Positions 42,225 to 50,989 of a stretch of 64,000 nt of DNA are shown one piece after another. Positions within the stretch are counted from its first letter, which is position 1, and each line of letters opens with the position of its first letter. Where the stretch lies: the NCBI RefSeq assembly GCF_934560975.1, contig NZ_CAKTFO010000003.1, forward strand, positions 124,001 to 188,000, read 5' to 3'. The notes beneath the pieces are model-generated. The model did no database searches. It was not told where the DNA came from and worked only from the letters and a program-made list of their open reading frames with translations. A program made the translations under genes and the position numbers. The DNA is from an uncultured Sphingomonas sp. (GTDB lineage: Bacteria > Pseudomonadota > Alphaproteobacteria > Sphingomonadales > Sphingomonadaceae).

Positions 42225-42246
42225 TAGATAGGTACCTAACTATATA
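42218..42246 (+). promoter_or_regulatory. Promoter of marR-efflux operon with embedded operator
   Basis: -35 TTGCAG (42218-42223), 17-bp spacer, -10 TATATA (42241-42246). Inside the spacer and reaching the -10 is a near-perfect 18-bp palindrome TAGATAGGT-ACCTAACTA (42225-42242; 8 of 9 positions paired), typical of a MarR operator. Bound repressor would block RNA polymerase. The predicted transcription start falls at about 42253, the first base of the marR GTG. Confidence 0.72.
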
Positions 42247-42252
42247 AAGATC

Positions 42253-42705
42253 GTGACGAAGGTCGATCCCGATCTCCAGCGCCGTCTCGGCGCCCGGCTG
42301 GTGCCGCTCGCGCGGTCCTACCGCCGCGCCCTCGATCGTGGGATGGCGGACCTGTCGCTGTCCCACTCCATGGCGCTCGCGGTGATGTTGCTGGGGCGGC
42401 TGGGCGACGGCGTGCGGCAGGGTGCGCTAGCGGAGCAGATGGGGATGGAGGCGGCGTCGGTGGTGCCGCTGGTCGATCAGATGGAGCGCGCCGGCTTGGT
42501 CGCACGCCAGGTCGATGCCAGCGACAAGCGCGCCCGCACACTGCACTTGACGGAGGCGGGCAGCGATCTGGCCGCGCGGGCCGAGACGCGATCGGCCCGG
42601 ATCCGCGCGGCGTTGCTGGACGGGATATCGGAAGCGGATCTGCGCACCGCCCTGTCCGTTCTCGATCGGCTGAACGACGCGATCGGCGCAGGCGGGCAGG
42701 ATTGA
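42253..42705 (+). CDS. MarR-family transcriptional regulator
   Basis: A 150-residue winged helix-turn-helix repressor. The recognition region is GALAEQMGMEAASVVPLVDQMERAGLV and the wing RQVDASDKRARTLHLTEAG. It is probably autorepressing through the palindrome just upstream and controls the exporter genes that follow at 1-bp to overlapping spacing. Ligand likely an aromatic acid or another substrate of the pump. The start is GTG at 42253 without a ribosome site, so translation may be leaderless. Confidence 0.92.
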   Translation: MTKVDPDLQRRLGARLVPLARSYRRALDRGMADLSLSHSMALAVMLLGRLGDGVRQGALAEQMGMEAASVVPLVDQMERAGLVARQVDASDKRARTLHLTEAGSDLAARAETRSARIRAALLDGISEADLRTALSVLDRLNDAIGAGGQD

Positions 42706-42706
42706 G

Positions 42707-44692
42707 ATGGCGCGAATAGGGCTTCGCGAAGTCGTATTTTCGGCCAACACCTTCGCGGCCGCGATGCTGGGCCTGCTCGTCTCCTTCTGGGCCGGGCTTG
42801 ACCGGCCGTTCTGGGCGATGGCGACCGCCTATATCACCAGCCAGCCGTTGAGCGGCGCGGTGCGATCCAAGGCGGTGTTCCGGTTGGGCGGGACCATCGT
42901 GGGCGCATGCGTCACGGTGGTGCTGGTCCCCAATCTGGTCAATGCGCCAATCCTGCTGTCGCTCGCTTTGTCGCTGTGGGTTGCCGTGTGCCAGTTCGTG
43001 TCGCTGCTCGACCGGACGCCGCGATCCTATATGTTCATGCTCAGCGGCTACACCGCCGCCCTGATTGGCTTTCCCAGCGTGTCGCACCCCGAGGCCATCT
43101 TTGAGACGGCGGTGCTGCGCGCGGAGGAGATCGGGATCGGCGTGATCTGCGCCGCTTTGGTCCACTCCATCGTGTTTCCGCGCAGCGTCTCCGCACTGCT
43201 GGGCAAGCGGGTCGCCACCATCATGGACGAGGCACGGGCGTGGACGGTGGACGCTTTGTCCTCCGTACCGCCCACGCGCACCGCCAGCGAGCGGGCGCGG
43301 CTGGCGGCCGATGTCAGTGAACTGAACGCCACCGCCATTCACCTGCCGTTCGATACGGCGCGGATCCAGCCGCGCCGCGCGGTGCTGAGTGCGCTGCAGG
43401 ACAGGCTGGTGATGTTGCTGCCGCTGGTCTCGGCGGTGGAGGACCGATTGCGCAGCCTGGCGGCGCTGGGACCGATCGAGCCGTGGCTGGCGGCGCTGAC
43501 GGAGGAGGTGCGGGACTGGGTGAGCGCGCCCGGGGAGGTTGACGGCGGAACGCTGATCGATCGCGCGCACGCCATCACTTCCGCCGGTGACCGCAGCTGG
43601 CGCGCCCTGCTGACGCTCAACCTGGCGGAGCGCCTGGCCGAGCTGATGGAGCTTTGGCAGGCCACCCGCCTGCTCGCGGCGCAGGTGGTGGAGCCGGAGC
43701 GGGTGCTGCCGCCCGCCTTGGACAGGCTGGTCCGCGAACGGTCGGAACGGCCGCTGCACAGGGATTATGGCATGGCGCTGCTGTCGGCGGCGGCCACCTT
43801 CATGGCGGTGATGGGCTGTTGCATCTTCTGGATCACGACCGGCTGGCCGGAGGGGGCGGTGGCGGCGATGATCGCGGCGGTGATCTGCTGCTTCTTCGCC
43901 ACCATGGACGATCCGGTGCCGGCGCAGCAGAACTACCTGATCTGGACCGTCTATTCGGTGGTGCTGGCGGCGCTCTATCTGTTCGTGATCCTGCCGCGGC
44001 TGGACGGATTCGTGATGCTGACGGTTGCGCTGGCGCCGGCGCTGCTGCTCGTCGGCATGTTGATGGCGCTGCCGCATTGGTATGGGCGGATGATGCCGCT
44101 GATCATCGGCTTCGCCGGGGGGCTGGCGCTGACCAACCAGTTCACGGTGGATGCCGCAGCCTTCTTCAACAGCAACGTCGCGCAGCTGGTGGGCGTGGCG
44201 GCGGCGATCATCACCACGCAATTGTTCCGCAGCATCGGCGCGGCGCGGGCGGTGCAGCGGCTGCGTCGGGCAGGGTGGCGCGACCTGGCCGCACTGGCGA
44301 CGGCCGCGCAACGCGGACGGGCCGACTGGACCAGTCGGATGCTGGACCGCGTCGGCCTGCTCGCCGCACGGATCGGGCAGGTTCAAGGGCAGGATCGCGA
44401 CGCGGCCACGGCCAGCCTGCGCGAGTTGCGGATCGGGATCAACCTGACCCAGCTGGACGGCGGGGAGCAGCCGTTGCGCGTCGCGATCGCGGACCATTTC
44501 GCGGCCCGTGCCGAGGGCAGGGAGGAGGCGCCGCCGCCCGCTTTGCTGGCGCGCATCGACGATGCGATCGCCGGCGGGTGGCACCGTGCCGACCCGGCCG
44601 AGCGGCGCCGCATCCTGATCGCGCTGGCGGGCCTGCGCCGCAACTTCTTCCCCGACGCGCCCGCGTGGCAGCCGGACAGGCTGGCGGCATGA
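42707..44692 (+). CDS. FUSC-type inner-membrane permease (AaeB-like)
   Basis: Inner-membrane component of an aromatic carboxylate exporter, 661 residues. Two sets of about five or six helices (near residues 10-150 and 350-490) are separated by a large cytosolic region, as in AaeB and fusaric acid resistance proteins. The FWAMATAYITSQPLSGAVRSKA stretch is a family signature. It starts 1 bp after marR and overlaps the DUF1656 gene by 4 bp. Confidence 0.92.
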   Translation: MARIGLREVVFSANTFAAAMLGLLVSFWAGLDRPFWAMATAYITSQPLSGAVRSKAVFRLGGTIVGACVTVVLVPNLVNAPILLSLALSLWVAVCQFVSLLDRTPRSYMFMLSGYTAALIGFPSVSHPEAIFETAVLRAEEIGIGVICAALVHSIVFPRSVSALLGKRVATIMDEARAWTVDALSSVPPTRTASERARLAADVSELNATAIHLPFDTARIQPRRAVLSALQDRLVMLLPLVSAVEDRLRSLAALGPIEPWLAALTEEVRDWVSAPGEVDGGTLIDRAHAITSAGDRSWRALLTLNLAERLAELMELWQATRLLAAQVVEPERVLPPALDRLVRERSERPLHRDYGMALLSAAATFMAVMGCCIFWITTGWPEGAVAAMIAAVICCFFATMDDPVPAQQNYLIWTVYSVVLAALYLFVILPRLDGFVMLTVALAPALLLVGMLMALPHWYGRMMPLIIGFAGGLALTNQFTVDAAAFFNSNVAQLVGVAAAIITTQLFRSIGAARAVQRLRRAGWRDLAALATAAQRGRADWTSRMLDRVGLLAARIGQVQGQDRDAATASLRELRIGINLTQLDGGEQPLRVAIADHFAARAEGREEAPPPALLARIDDAIAGGWHRADPAERRRILIALAGLRRNFFPDAPAWQPDRLAA

Positions 44693-44916
44693 CCGGGGAG
44701 ATCAACATTGCCGGCGTGTTCGTCCACCCGCTGCTGCTGGCCGCCTGTCTGGCGTTGCCGCTGGCGCAAGCGGTCGGCTGGGCATTATCCCGCACGGGCT
44801 TTTACCGCCTCGTATGGCATCGCGGCCTGTTCGACGTGGCGCTAACCATCGTGCTGTGGGCGGGCATCGGCACCCTTATCACAGGCGGACCGCTCAGCGC
44901 CGCCTTTGTTGGCTAG
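44689..44916 (+). CDS. DUF1656 small membrane protein (AaeX-like)
   Basis: A 75-residue protein with two helices (about residues 11-33 and 50-70). MTGEINIAGVFVHPLL is the usual start for DUF1656. These proteins sit between the FUSC permease and the HlyD subunit and may help assembly. Overlaps the permease gene by 4 bp, so translation is coupled. Confidence 0.88.
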   Translation: MTGEINIAGVFVHPLLLAACLALPLAQAVGWALSRTGFYRLVWHRGLFDVALTIVLWAGIGTLITGGPLSAAFVG

Positions 44917-44921
44917 AGATC

Positions 44922-45833
44922 ATGAAACCCTTTGCTTTCGTTCGTCCCGCCGTGGTGTTGCGGATCGTGATCACGCTGGCCGTGGTCGCCGTGGCCGTGA
45001 TCGCCGCCCGGCGTTTGTGGACCCATTATGAGGTCGACCCCTGGACCCGCGACGGCCGCATCCGCGCCGACGTGGTGCAGGTTGCGCCTGACGTGTCCGG
45101 CCTGGTCACCCGCGTGCTGGTGCGCGACAACCAGGCGGTGACGGCGGGCACGCCGTTGTTCGAGATGGATCGCCCGCGCTACCAGCTTGCCGTATCGCAG
45201 GCGGAGGCGGCGGTGGCGGCGCAACTGGTGCAGCTTGCCCAAGCCCGACGCGAAGCGCGGCGCAACGTCGAGCTGGCTGACCTGGTAGCGGGCGAGGTGC
45301 GCGAGCAGGGCGTCGCCCGGGTCCAGCAACTGACCGCCGCGCTGGAACAGGCCCGCGTCTCGCTCGCCACCGCCCGGCTCAACCTGGCCCGGACGGAGGT
45401 GAAGGCCAGTGTCGCCGGCACCGTGACCAACCTGGACCTGCGGCCCGGCGACTATGCCACCGCCGGTCGCCCGGAATTCGCCATCATCGACCGCAGCTCG
45501 CTGCACGTCATCGGCTATTTCGAGGAAACCAAGCTGCCGCGCATCCATGTGGGCGATCCGGTCGAGGTCCGCCTGATGGGCGAGGCACGCTCCATCCACG
45601 GTCATGTGCAGAGCATCGCCGGCGGCATCGAGGAACGCGACCGGTCGCAAGGCTCCAATCTGCTGGCCAACGTCAACCCCACCTTCAGCTGGGTGCGATT
45701 GGCGCAACGTATTCCGGTGCGGATCGCGATCGACCGCCTGCCGCGCGGGCTCGAGCTGGTGGTGGGCCGCACCGCGACCGTGATCGTGCAGCCGCGCGCG
45801 CCCGCGCCGCATCCGCAGGGAGCGCAGGCATGA
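44922..45833 (+). CDS. HlyD-family periplasmic adaptor (AaeA-like)
   Basis: Membrane-fusion subunit of 303 residues joining the FUSC permease to the outer-membrane channel. One N-terminal membrane anchor (about 10-28), the WTRDGRIRADVVQVAPDVSGLV lipoyl half, a helical hairpin (about 85-150) and the second lipoyl half with VKASVAGTV are visible. It follows DUF1656 by 5 bp and overlaps the NodT gene by 4 bp. Confidence 0.92.
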   Translation: MKPFAFVRPAVVLRIVITLAVVAVAVIAARRLWTHYEVDPWTRDGRIRADVVQVAPDVSGLVTRVLVRDNQAVTAGTPLFEMDRPRYQLAVSQAEAAVAAQLVQLAQARREARRNVELADLVAGEVREQGVARVQQLTAALEQARVSLATARLNLARTEVKASVAGTVTNLDLRPGDYATAGRPEFAIIDRSSLHVIGYFEETKLPRIHVGDPVEVRLMGEARSIHGHVQSIAGGIEERDRSQGSNLLANVNPTFSWVRLAQRIPVRIAIDRLPRGLELVVGRTATVIVQPRAPAPHPQGAQA

Positions 45834-47272
45834 TCCGCCGCATCGTCGCCGTCGGCATGGCGGCACTGCTTGCCGGCTGCGCGGCGGTCGGCCCGGATTA
45901 CCAGCGGCCGGCCGCTGCGATTGCCGAACAGCCGAGCGCGACCGGAGCCTTCGTGTCGGGTGACAGCAAGCTGTTCACGCCGGAACCGGTGCCGGCCGAC
46001 TGGTGGCGGCTCTACAACGATCCGCTGCTCGACCGCCTGGTTGCCGATGCGTTGAGGGCGAATACCGACCTGCGCATCGCCAGCGCCAATATCGCCAATG
46101 CGCGGGCCGGTGCGGCGCTTGCCCGCCAGGCGCGCGAGCCGCAATTCGGGCTGCAGGCCGGGCCGGGCTATGGCCGGCGCTCGGCGGAGGAGGAGCTGCT
46201 GCCCGGCGCGGCCCTGCCCAACGCCTTCGTCTATTCGGCGGGCGCGTCCGTATCCTATCAGGTCGATCTGGTGGGGCAGGTCCGTCGCGCGATCGAGGCG
46301 GCGAATGCCGACGTCTCGGCAACGCAGGCGGCCTATGACAGCGTGCGCGTCACGGTAGTCGCGGGAACGGTGGGCGCGTATGTGGATGCCTGCGCGGCCG
46401 GGCGTGAGGTCCGCATCGCGCAGCAGGCGCTGGCGCTGCAGGCGCGCAGCACCGCGCTGACCCGGCGGTTGAACCAGGCGGGGCGCGGCATCTCGCTCGA
46501 CGTTACCCGCTCGCTCGCGCAGGAGGCGCAGGTGCAGGCCAGCCTGCCGGCGCTGCTCGCCGCGCGGCAGGTCGCCTTGTTCCGGCTGGCGACGCTGACC
46601 GGCCGTCCGCCGGCCGAGTTCGACCGCACGGTGGCGCAATGCTCGGAGGAGCCGCGGCTGACGCGCACCATCCCGATCGGCGATGGCGCAGCTCTGATCC
46701 GCCGCCGGCCCGACATTCGCCGGGCGGAGCAGGAGCTGCACGCCGCAACCGCCCGGATCGGAGTGGCTGAGGCGGAACTCTATCCGCAGGTCACGTTGGG
46801 CGCGTCGGTCGGTTCGGTCGGCCTCGCGGGAAGCGCGCTTTCCGGCGACACGTTCAAGTTTTCGCTGGGGCCGCTGATCAGCTGGCAATTCCCAAATCGC
46901 GGCCGGGTCCGCGCGCGGATCGCGAGTGCGCAGACGCAGGCGGATGCGTCCTTCGCCCGCTTCGACGGCATCGTGCTCGTGGCGTTGCGAGAGACGGAAA
47001 GCGCTCTGACCGTCTATGCCCGCGATCTGGACCGCGCCATTGCCTTGCGTCAGGCACGCGCTCAGGCGGCGCGGGCGGCGCGCGATGCGGAGACGCTGTT
47101 TCGCGCCGGACGCACCGGCTTCCTGCCGGTGCTGGACGCGCAGCGGACACTGATCAGCAGCGAACAGTTGCTGGCATCGACCGAGAGCAGGATCTCCGCC
47201 GATCAGGTGCAACTGTTCTTGGCGCTGGGTGGCGGGTGGCAGCAGCCTGCGGTGGCCGTCAGCCCTCGCTGA
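45830..47272 (+). CDS. NodT-family outer-membrane efflux lipoprotein
   Basis: TolC-like outer-membrane channel of 480 residues. The lipobox LLAGC places the lipid on C16; VGPDYQRP right after is the NodT signature. Two TolC-type repeats follow, with NADVSATQAAYDSVR and the second-half PDIRRAEQEL and ARIASAQTQADASFARF helices. Final gene of the marR-FUSC-DUF1656-HlyD-NodT operon, which therefore encodes a complete tripartite exporter and its regulator. Confidence 0.94.
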   Translation: MIRRIVAVGMAALLAGCAAVGPDYQRPAAAIAEQPSATGAFVSGDSKLFTPEPVPADWWRLYNDPLLDRLVADALRANTDLRIASANIANARAGAALARQAREPQFGLQAGPGYGRRSAEEELLPGAALPNAFVYSAGASVSYQVDLVGQVRRAIEAANADVSATQAAYDSVRVTVVAGTVGAYVDACAAGREVRIAQQALALQARSTALTRRLNQAGRGISLDVTRSLAQEAQVQASLPALLAARQVALFRLATLTGRPPAEFDRTVAQCSEEPRLTRTIPIGDGAALIRRRPDIRRAEQELHAATARIGVAEAELYPQVTLGASVGSVGLAGSALSGDTFKFSLGPLISWQFPNRGRVRARIASAQTQADASFARFDGIVLVALRETESALTVYARDLDRAIALRQARAQAARAARDAETLFRAGRTGFLPVLDAQRTLISSEQLLASTESRISADQVQLFLALGGGWQQPAVAVSPR

Positions 47273-47304
47273 CGGCGGCCGGGCTCAAGGGTGCAGACGT
47301 GGCA

Positions 47305-47496
47305 TCAGCGGGACGCGCCGGGGGCAGGGGCGGGCGTCTGCTGTCCGGGTTGGGGATCTTCCTTGATGCTCTTGTAGCTGCTCAGGTTCATGCCGAGGAA
47401 GGTCACAACCCACAGCACCGCCCCGATCACGGCAATGACGATCGCGATGCGCACGGCGCGGCGGTTGCTGCCTGGCGGCGGTTGTGTGTTGCTCAT
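47305..47496 (-). CDS. Small single-helix membrane protein
   Basis: A 63-residue protein: a polar basic start (SNTQPPPGSNRRAVR), one transmembrane helix (IAIVIAVIGAVLWVVTFLG, about 17-35), then a Pro/Gln-rich tail likely in the periplasm. Unknown function. The ATG at 47496 has GGGAT upstream. It lies between the exporter operon and the stress-type SDR, opposite in direction. Confidence 0.68.
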   Translation of the reverse strand: MSNTQPPPGSNRRAVRIAIVIAVIGAVLWVVTFLGMNLSSYKSIKEDPQPGQQTPAPAPGASR

Positions 47497-47632
47497 GATC
47501 CCGAAACGCGGCGACGGGAGGTTGGATGCGTCGCTGCGCAGCCGAAAGGTGAAGCGGGGGCACTATCCCGTGATAAGGCGACAAACCCGCGCACGGGCGA
47601 TGCGTTGATCTCCCACCGCAGGAGAGAGAAGC

Positions 47633-48487
47633 GTGAACGAACCCAACCCACCCATGCCTGAACAGCAGCAGGACGTGCCCGGCACCACGGATGCCATGAC
47701 CCCGCGCCCGGACCATGGCGAAGACAGCTATCGCGGTTCCGGCAAGCTGGTGGGCAAGCGCGCCATCATCACCGGCGGCGACAGCGGCATCGGCCGAGCG
47801 GTCGCGATCGCCTATGCGCGCGAGGGCGCGGACATCCTGATCGCCTATCTGAACGAGGATGAGGACGCGCAGGAAACCGGGCGGCTGATCGAGCAGGCCG
47901 GGCGTCGCGCGATACTGGTGCCCGGCGACATCAGCCGGGCCGACCATTGCCGCGCGATCGTGGAGCGCGCCGTGGCGGAGCTTGGCGGGATCGACATCCT
48001 CGTCAACAACGCCGCGCACCAGAAGACGTTCGAGGCGCTGACCGACATTCCCGACGAAGAGTGGGAGTATACGTTCGCGACCAATATCCACGCCATGTTC
48101 TATCTCGCCAAGGCCGCGGTACCGCACATGGGGGAGGGTGCGGTCATCATCAACACGACCTCCGTCAATGCCGACATGCCGAAGCCGACCCTGCTCGCTT
48201 ATGCGACCACAAAAGGCGCGATCCAGAACTTCACCGGCGGCCTGGCGCAATTGCTGGGAGAGAAGGGGATCCGCGTCAATTGCGTGGCGCCGGGTCCGAT
48301 CTGGACGCCGCTTATTCCCTCGACCATGCCGCCGGAACAGGTCAAGGAATTCGGCGCATCCACACCGCTCGGGCGACCGGGCCAGCCGAAGGAGCTTGCG
48401 CCTGTCTATGTCCTGCTCGCCGATCCGCAGGCAAGCTATGTGTCGGGGGCGACGGTGGCGGTTACGGGCGGAACGCCGGTCATCTGA
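47633..48487 (+). CDS. Short-chain dehydrogenase (YhdF/general stress protein 39-like)
   Basis: An NAD(P)-dependent oxidoreductase of 284 residues. Cofactor motif ITGGDSGIGRAV (45-56), NNAAHQKTF, and the catalytic Ser plus YATTKGA (YxxxK). The polar N-terminal extension (MTPRPDHGEDSYRGSGKL) is typical of the general stress protein 39 group seen next to other stress genes. The start is GTG with a GGAGAGAGAAG site; an in-frame ATG at 47657 is possible. Confidence 0.92.
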   Translation: MNEPNPPMPEQQQDVPGTTDAMTPRPDHGEDSYRGSGKLVGKRAIITGGDSGIGRAVAIAYAREGADILIAYLNEDEDAQETGRLIEQAGRRAILVPGDISRADHCRAIVERAVAELGGIDILVNNAAHQKTFEALTDIPDEEWEYTFATNIHAMFYLAKAAVPHMGEGAVIINTTSVNADMPKPTLLAYATTKGAIQNFTGGLAQLLGEKGIRVNCVAPGPIWTPLIPSTMPPEQVKEFGASTPLGRPGQPKELAPVYVLLADPQASYVSGATVAVTGGTPVI

Positions 48488-48499
48488 CCGGGTGGCCTG

Positions 48500-49804
48500 A
48501 TGGCGCTGCCCGACATCGCGACGCGGGTCTACGATCATAGCTGGCGGCTCGATCCGATCGTGCGCAGCCTGCTGGATACCGACTTCTACAAGCTGCTGAT
48601 GCTGCAGATGATCTGGCGCCTGCATCCGCGGGTGCGGACCGAGTTCACGCTGCTCAACCGCAGCCGCCACGTCCGCCTGGCCGAAGAGGTCGACGTGGCG
48701 GAATTGCGGGAGCAGCTGGACCACGCCCGCACGATCCGCTTCGCCAAGAAGGAGCTGATCTGGCTGGCGGGCAACAGCTTCTACGGGCGCGAGCGGATGT
48801 TCGCGCCCGATTTCCTGGCATGGCTAAGCGAGTTCCAGCTGCCGGACTATGATCTGTCGATTGAGGACGGCCAGTTCCGGCTGCGTTTCGACGCGCCGTG
48901 GACCGATGCGTCGATGTGGGAAATACCCGCGCTCACCATCATCAACGAACTGCGCTCGCGCTCCGCCCTCCGGATGCGCGGCCGCTTCGCGCTGGACGTG
49001 CTGTATGCGCGCGCCAAGGCTAGGTTGTGGGCCAAGGTGGAGCGATTGCGCGCCTTGCCCGATCTGGCCCTGTCCGACTTCGGCACGCGGCGGCGGCACA
49101 GTTTCCTGTGGCAGAGATGGTGCGTGGAGGCGTTGAAGGAAGGCTTGGGATCACGCCTGATCGGGACGTCCAACGTGCTGATGGCTATGGACCACGATCT
49201 GGAGGCGATCGGCACCAACGCCCACGAACTGCCGATGGTCTATGCCGCGCTGGCGCGGGATGATGCCGAACTGGCCACGGCGCCCTATCGCGTACTGCGG
49301 GACTGGCAGGATCATTATGGCGGCAATTTGCTGGTCGCGCTGCCCGATGCGTTCGGCACGGAGGCGTTCCTGCGCGACGCGCCCGACTGGGTCGCGGACT
49401 GGACCGGATTTCGCCCGGACAGTGCGCCGCCGATCGAGGCGGGCGAGCGGATCATGACGTGGTGGCGCGACCATGGACGCGACCCCCGGACCAAGCTGCT
49501 GATCTTTTCCGACGCGATGGACGTTGACGGGATCGAGCGGGTACATCGCCATTTTGCCGGTCGCGTCCGCACCAGCTTCGGCTGGGGGACGAACCTGACC
49601 AACGACTTTCGCGGCTGCGATCTGGCCGGTTCGGCGCAGCTGGAGCCGCTGTCGCTGGTGGTCAAGGTAGCGTCGGCGGAGGGGCGACCCGCCGTCAAGC
49701 TGTCCGACAATCCCGACAAGGCGACCGGCGATCCGCGCGAGATTGCCCGCTATGTGCGCGTTTTCGGTGAAGCGGGTCGGGAACGCCAGGCCGTGCGTGT
49801 CTGA
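48500..49804 (+). CDS. pncB: Nicotinate phosphoribosyltransferase
   Basis: Makes nicotinate mononucleotide from nicotinate and PRPP with ATP use, in NAD salvage. The 434-residue protein has the LLDTDFYKLLMLQ start, the FLWQRWC segment, GTSNVLMA, the GTNAHELPM motif containing the phosphorylated His, and the FGWGTNLTNDF phosphate-binding loop. ATG at 48500 is 12 bp after the SDR stop, so it probably shares its transcript. Confidence 0.95.
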   Translation: MALPDIATRVYDHSWRLDPIVRSLLDTDFYKLLMLQMIWRLHPRVRTEFTLLNRSRHVRLAEEVDVAELREQLDHARTIRFAKKELIWLAGNSFYGRERMFAPDFLAWLSEFQLPDYDLSIEDGQFRLRFDAPWTDASMWEIPALTIINELRSRSALRMRGRFALDVLYARAKARLWAKVERLRALPDLALSDFGTRRRHSFLWQRWCVEALKEGLGSRLIGTSNVLMAMDHDLEAIGTNAHELPMVYAALARDDAELATAPYRVLRDWQDHYGGNLLVALPDAFGTEAFLRDAPDWVADWTGFRPDSAPPIEAGERIMTWWRDHGRDPRTKLLIFSDAMDVDGIERVHRHFAGRVRTSFGWGTNLTNDFRGCDLAGSAQLEPLSLVVKVASAEGRPAVKLSDNPDKATGDPREIARYVRVFGEAGRERQAVRV

Positions 49805-49812
49805 TCGGCGGA

Positions 49813-50664
49813 TCAGAGCAGCCGGCCGGCCGCCGCTTGCTCGAACTCCACGGCGTCGTGGGCGCAGACGATCTTGATCTCGTGGCGCTGCTCGATCGAC
49901 AATCGCCGCAGCCGCTCCTGATTGTCCATCCGCAGGCCGCGATCGACCTCCATCATCGTCTGGTAGCCGCGCAGGCCCGGCGTGCAGCGCCGGCGCGCCT
50001 CCCGCATCTCGCCGCGATAGAAATATGCATCGCCGGCATGGAGCAGCCAGCCGCCGGGCTTGCCGATCGCGACCCCGGCATGGCCCCATGTATGGCCGGG
50101 CAGGGGCACCAGCAGGATTTCCGGTGGCAACCCTTCAAGACCCCGAACCGCATCAAAGCCGAACCAGCTTTCTCCTGACGCCCCATAACGCCGCCACTCG
50201 CCAACTTCGTTGAACTGCGCGGGACGGTAGCGATTGCGCGGCACGAAGCCGGTACGCGGACCGGTCGCCGCCGTCCATTCCGCATCCATCAGGTGAATGG
50301 TCGCCTCAGGAAAATCCTCAAGCCCACCGGCATGGTCGAAATCCAGGTGGGTCAGCACGATGTGGCGCACATCCCGCGCCGTATGGCCCAGCGCCTCGAT
50401 CTGGCGGATCGCCGTATCCCGTTCGCGCAGGTGGATATTGAGCAGCGTCCGCATGGTGCGCGTGATGCGGGGGTGCGGACGGCGATGGGGATGATCGACG
50501 TCCTTCAATCCATAGCCCGTATCCACCAGCACCAGCCCATGCGCGTCGGTTTCGATCAGCAGGCAGTGGCAGACCAGGCGGCCGGTCAGCCCGACACTGC
50601 GCCCGTCGAACAAGGCGCCGCCCAACGGGCAATCCGTGCCGCAATTCAGATGGTGGACGCGCAT
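49813..50664 (-). CDS. Metallo-beta-lactamase-fold hydrolase (lactonase-like)
   Basis: A 283-residue MBL-fold hydrolase of the N-acyl-homoserine lactonase/AttM group. The dinuclear metal motif is LTHLDFDHAGG (HxDxDH type), with later GHTWGH and HAGDAYF and a terminal CAHD segment. The MRVHHLNCGTDCPLGG start fits the quorum-quenching lactonases, but the true substrate may be another lactone or ester. The second of two adjacent ATGs (50664) has AGGAGG at good distance. No signal peptide: cytoplasmic. Confidence 0.88.
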   Translation of the reverse strand: MRVHHLNCGTDCPLGGALFDGRSVGLTGRLVCHCLLIETDAHGLVLVDTGYGLKDVDHPHRRPHPRITRTMRTLLNIHLRERDTAIRQIEALGHTARDVRHIVLTHLDFDHAGGLEDFPEATIHLMDAEWTAATGPRTGFVPRNRYRPAQFNEVGEWRRYGASGESWFGFDAVRGLEGLPPEILLVPLPGHTWGHAGVAIGKPGGWLLHAGDAYFYRGEMREARRRCTPGLRGYQTMMEVDRGLRMDNQERLRRLSIEQRHEIKIVCAHDAVEFEQAAAGRLL

Positions 50665-50989
50665 CATTCCTCCTGGACCCGGACAGCTCAATCCTGAAGG
50701 GCAATCCGTGTTCCTGCGAACAAGGCCGATCGACAAAACAATGCTGCAAAATAACATGGATTAACAGGTCAGGTTGTCTGGATGGCGTTATCGTAATCTC
50801 AACGGAATTTCTAGGTTTGGGAAAGTTGAAGTGGTCTGCGCTACGGCAGGGCCAAGCGGAATACCTCCAAATGTCAGACGGATACTTGGTGGCGCAGTCA
50901 GAAATCCCGGCGGCGGCGCACGTTGCGGAAGGCATCGGTGATGGTGGCTTTCCCGGACACAATCCTGGCAGCTGTCGTTTGAACCGCGG
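50665..50989. other. Intergenic stretch without a supported gene
   Basis: About 325 bp between the kinase stop and the lactonase-like gene. It is less GC-rich than its surroundings from about 50700 to 50830 and holds the promoter for the leftward hydrolase. A short rightward frame at 50817-51077 runs into the kinase gene on the opposite strand and has no protein-like features. No site recognised with confidence. Confidence 0.5.

Noticed and set aside
42236..44584. 782-residue minus-strand frame opposite marR and the FUSC permease
   Set aside because: Repetitive His/Gln/Arg composition typical of an antisense shadow of a membrane protein.
49813..50664. Calling the MBL-fold protein a proven quorum-quenching lactonase
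   Set aside because: The HxDxDH motif and layout fit the group, but substrate specificity cannot be read from the sequence.
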